Below are positions 5,345-5,433 of a DNA stretch of 5,433 nucleotides, in pieces (position 1 is the first letter of the stretch; each line of letters begins with the position of its first letter). Origin of the DNA: CAYSWF01 sp964562905. GTDB taxonomy: Bacteria; Patescibacteriota; Andersenbacteria; UBA10190. Location: the NCBI GenBank assembly GCA_964562905.1, contig CAZLVG010000059.1:1-5433 (forward strand), in the 5' to 3' direction. The notes under the pieces were generated by a model that was not told the origin of the DNA, ran no database searches, and saw nothing but the letters and a program-made list of their open reading frames with translations. A program made the translations under genes and the position numbers.

Positions 5345-5368
5345 AATACGCCACCAGTCTGGCGTATT
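5345..5368. repeat. Perfect 9-bp palindrome (operator- or hairpin-like)
   Basis: aatacgcca (5345-5353) and tggcgtatt (5360-5368) are exact reverse complements around ccagtc. A smaller palindrome, aaaagctttt, lies just upstream at 5333-5342. There is no T-run after it on the + strand. Its place 15 bases before a candidate ATG (5384) would suit a repressor operator or a leader hairpin. Confidence 0.5.
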
Positions 5369-5383
5369 CGCAATTATCAGCGG

Positions 5384-5433
5384 ATGAAGGCGTCGGCGAT
5401 AGTAGAACTTGTCGGTTCACTACGGGGCAGGGC
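5384..5433 (+). CDS. Possible 5' end of a gene cut by the window edge
   Basis: From ATG 5384 the frame reads MKASAIVELVGSLRGRA and stays open to the end. The same frame is open back to 5270, with a GTG at 5327 that would give VDKSFFNTPPVWRIRNYQRM before this Met. A strong Shine-Dalgarno-like aaggggag lies at 5300-5307, but it is 19 bases from the GTG and even further from the ATG; at good spacing (7 bases) it has only an ATT codon at 5315. So the start is undecided and the product not recognised. The palindrome at 5345-5368 argues for the later start. Only 17 codons are visible, so this is tentative. Confidence 0.3.
   Translation, partial: MKASAIVELVGSLRGR

Noticed and set aside
5137..5373. 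78-codon open frame on the - strand at the right end
   Set aside because: It overlaps the 3' end of the adenylyltransferase and the palindrome, and no ribosome binding site or family motif is seen.
5417..5433. FMN-riboswitch-like string ggggcaggg at the window edge
   Set aside because: Only the short GGGGCAGGG core is visible and the usual following GTGAAATTCCC cannot be checked because the window ends; the base after the core does not match the consensus (C instead of T).

Overview
The window is from a bacterium, moderately GC-rich in its coding parts, with three long genes all on the + strand: an ABC exporter half-transporter (458-2341), a dTDP-glucose 4,6-dehydratase rfbB/rmlB (2843-3847) and a ThiF/MoeB-type adenylyltransferase (4027-5253). 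Classical hairpin-plus-T-run terminators and short palindromic repeats of the CGTCATTGCGAG...GAAGCAATC type are compatible with a Firmicute such as a Peptococcaceae-like clostridium, but this is inference; nothing in the window fixes the taxon. No rRNA, tRNA, CRISPR array, transposase or phage gene was found.

Region by region. 1-457 has no gene: its left part holds degenerate G-rich tandem repeats and a hairpin. A 20-base motif (143-162) recurs near 2452 and 2677. The right part (338-411) is a chain of hairpins ending in an intrinsic terminator just upstream of the transporter, which suggests an attenuated leader. 458-2341 is the transporter, closed by a strong terminator at 2354-2391. 2392-2842 is non-coding: a probable non-autonomous mobile element (about 2451-2696) bounded by 20-base inverted repeats and loaded with palindromic repeat units, then an AT-rich patch and a 33-codon micro-ORF. 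That micro-ORF starts like a nucleotide-sugar dehydratase and overlaps the rfbB start by four bases. 2843-3847 is rfbB. 3848-4026 is a short spacer with imperfect inverted repeats and a TATAAT touching the next start codon. 4027-5253 is the adenylyltransferase. 5254-5433 carries two inverted repeats and possibly the start of another gene cut by the window edge.

The genes do not form an obvious single pathway. The transporter is transcriptionally insulated by its own terminator. RfbB makes dTDP-4-keto-6-deoxyglucose for cell-surface sugars, but rmlA, rmlC and rmlD are not in view. The ThiF-like protein keeps the adenylation residues of MoeB but has an unusual N-terminal region and no visible carrier-protein partner. 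I see no convincing new multi-gene system. The most notable items are the micro-ORF in front of rfbB, the repeat-bounded element, the transporter leader and the stand-alone E1-like enzyme.
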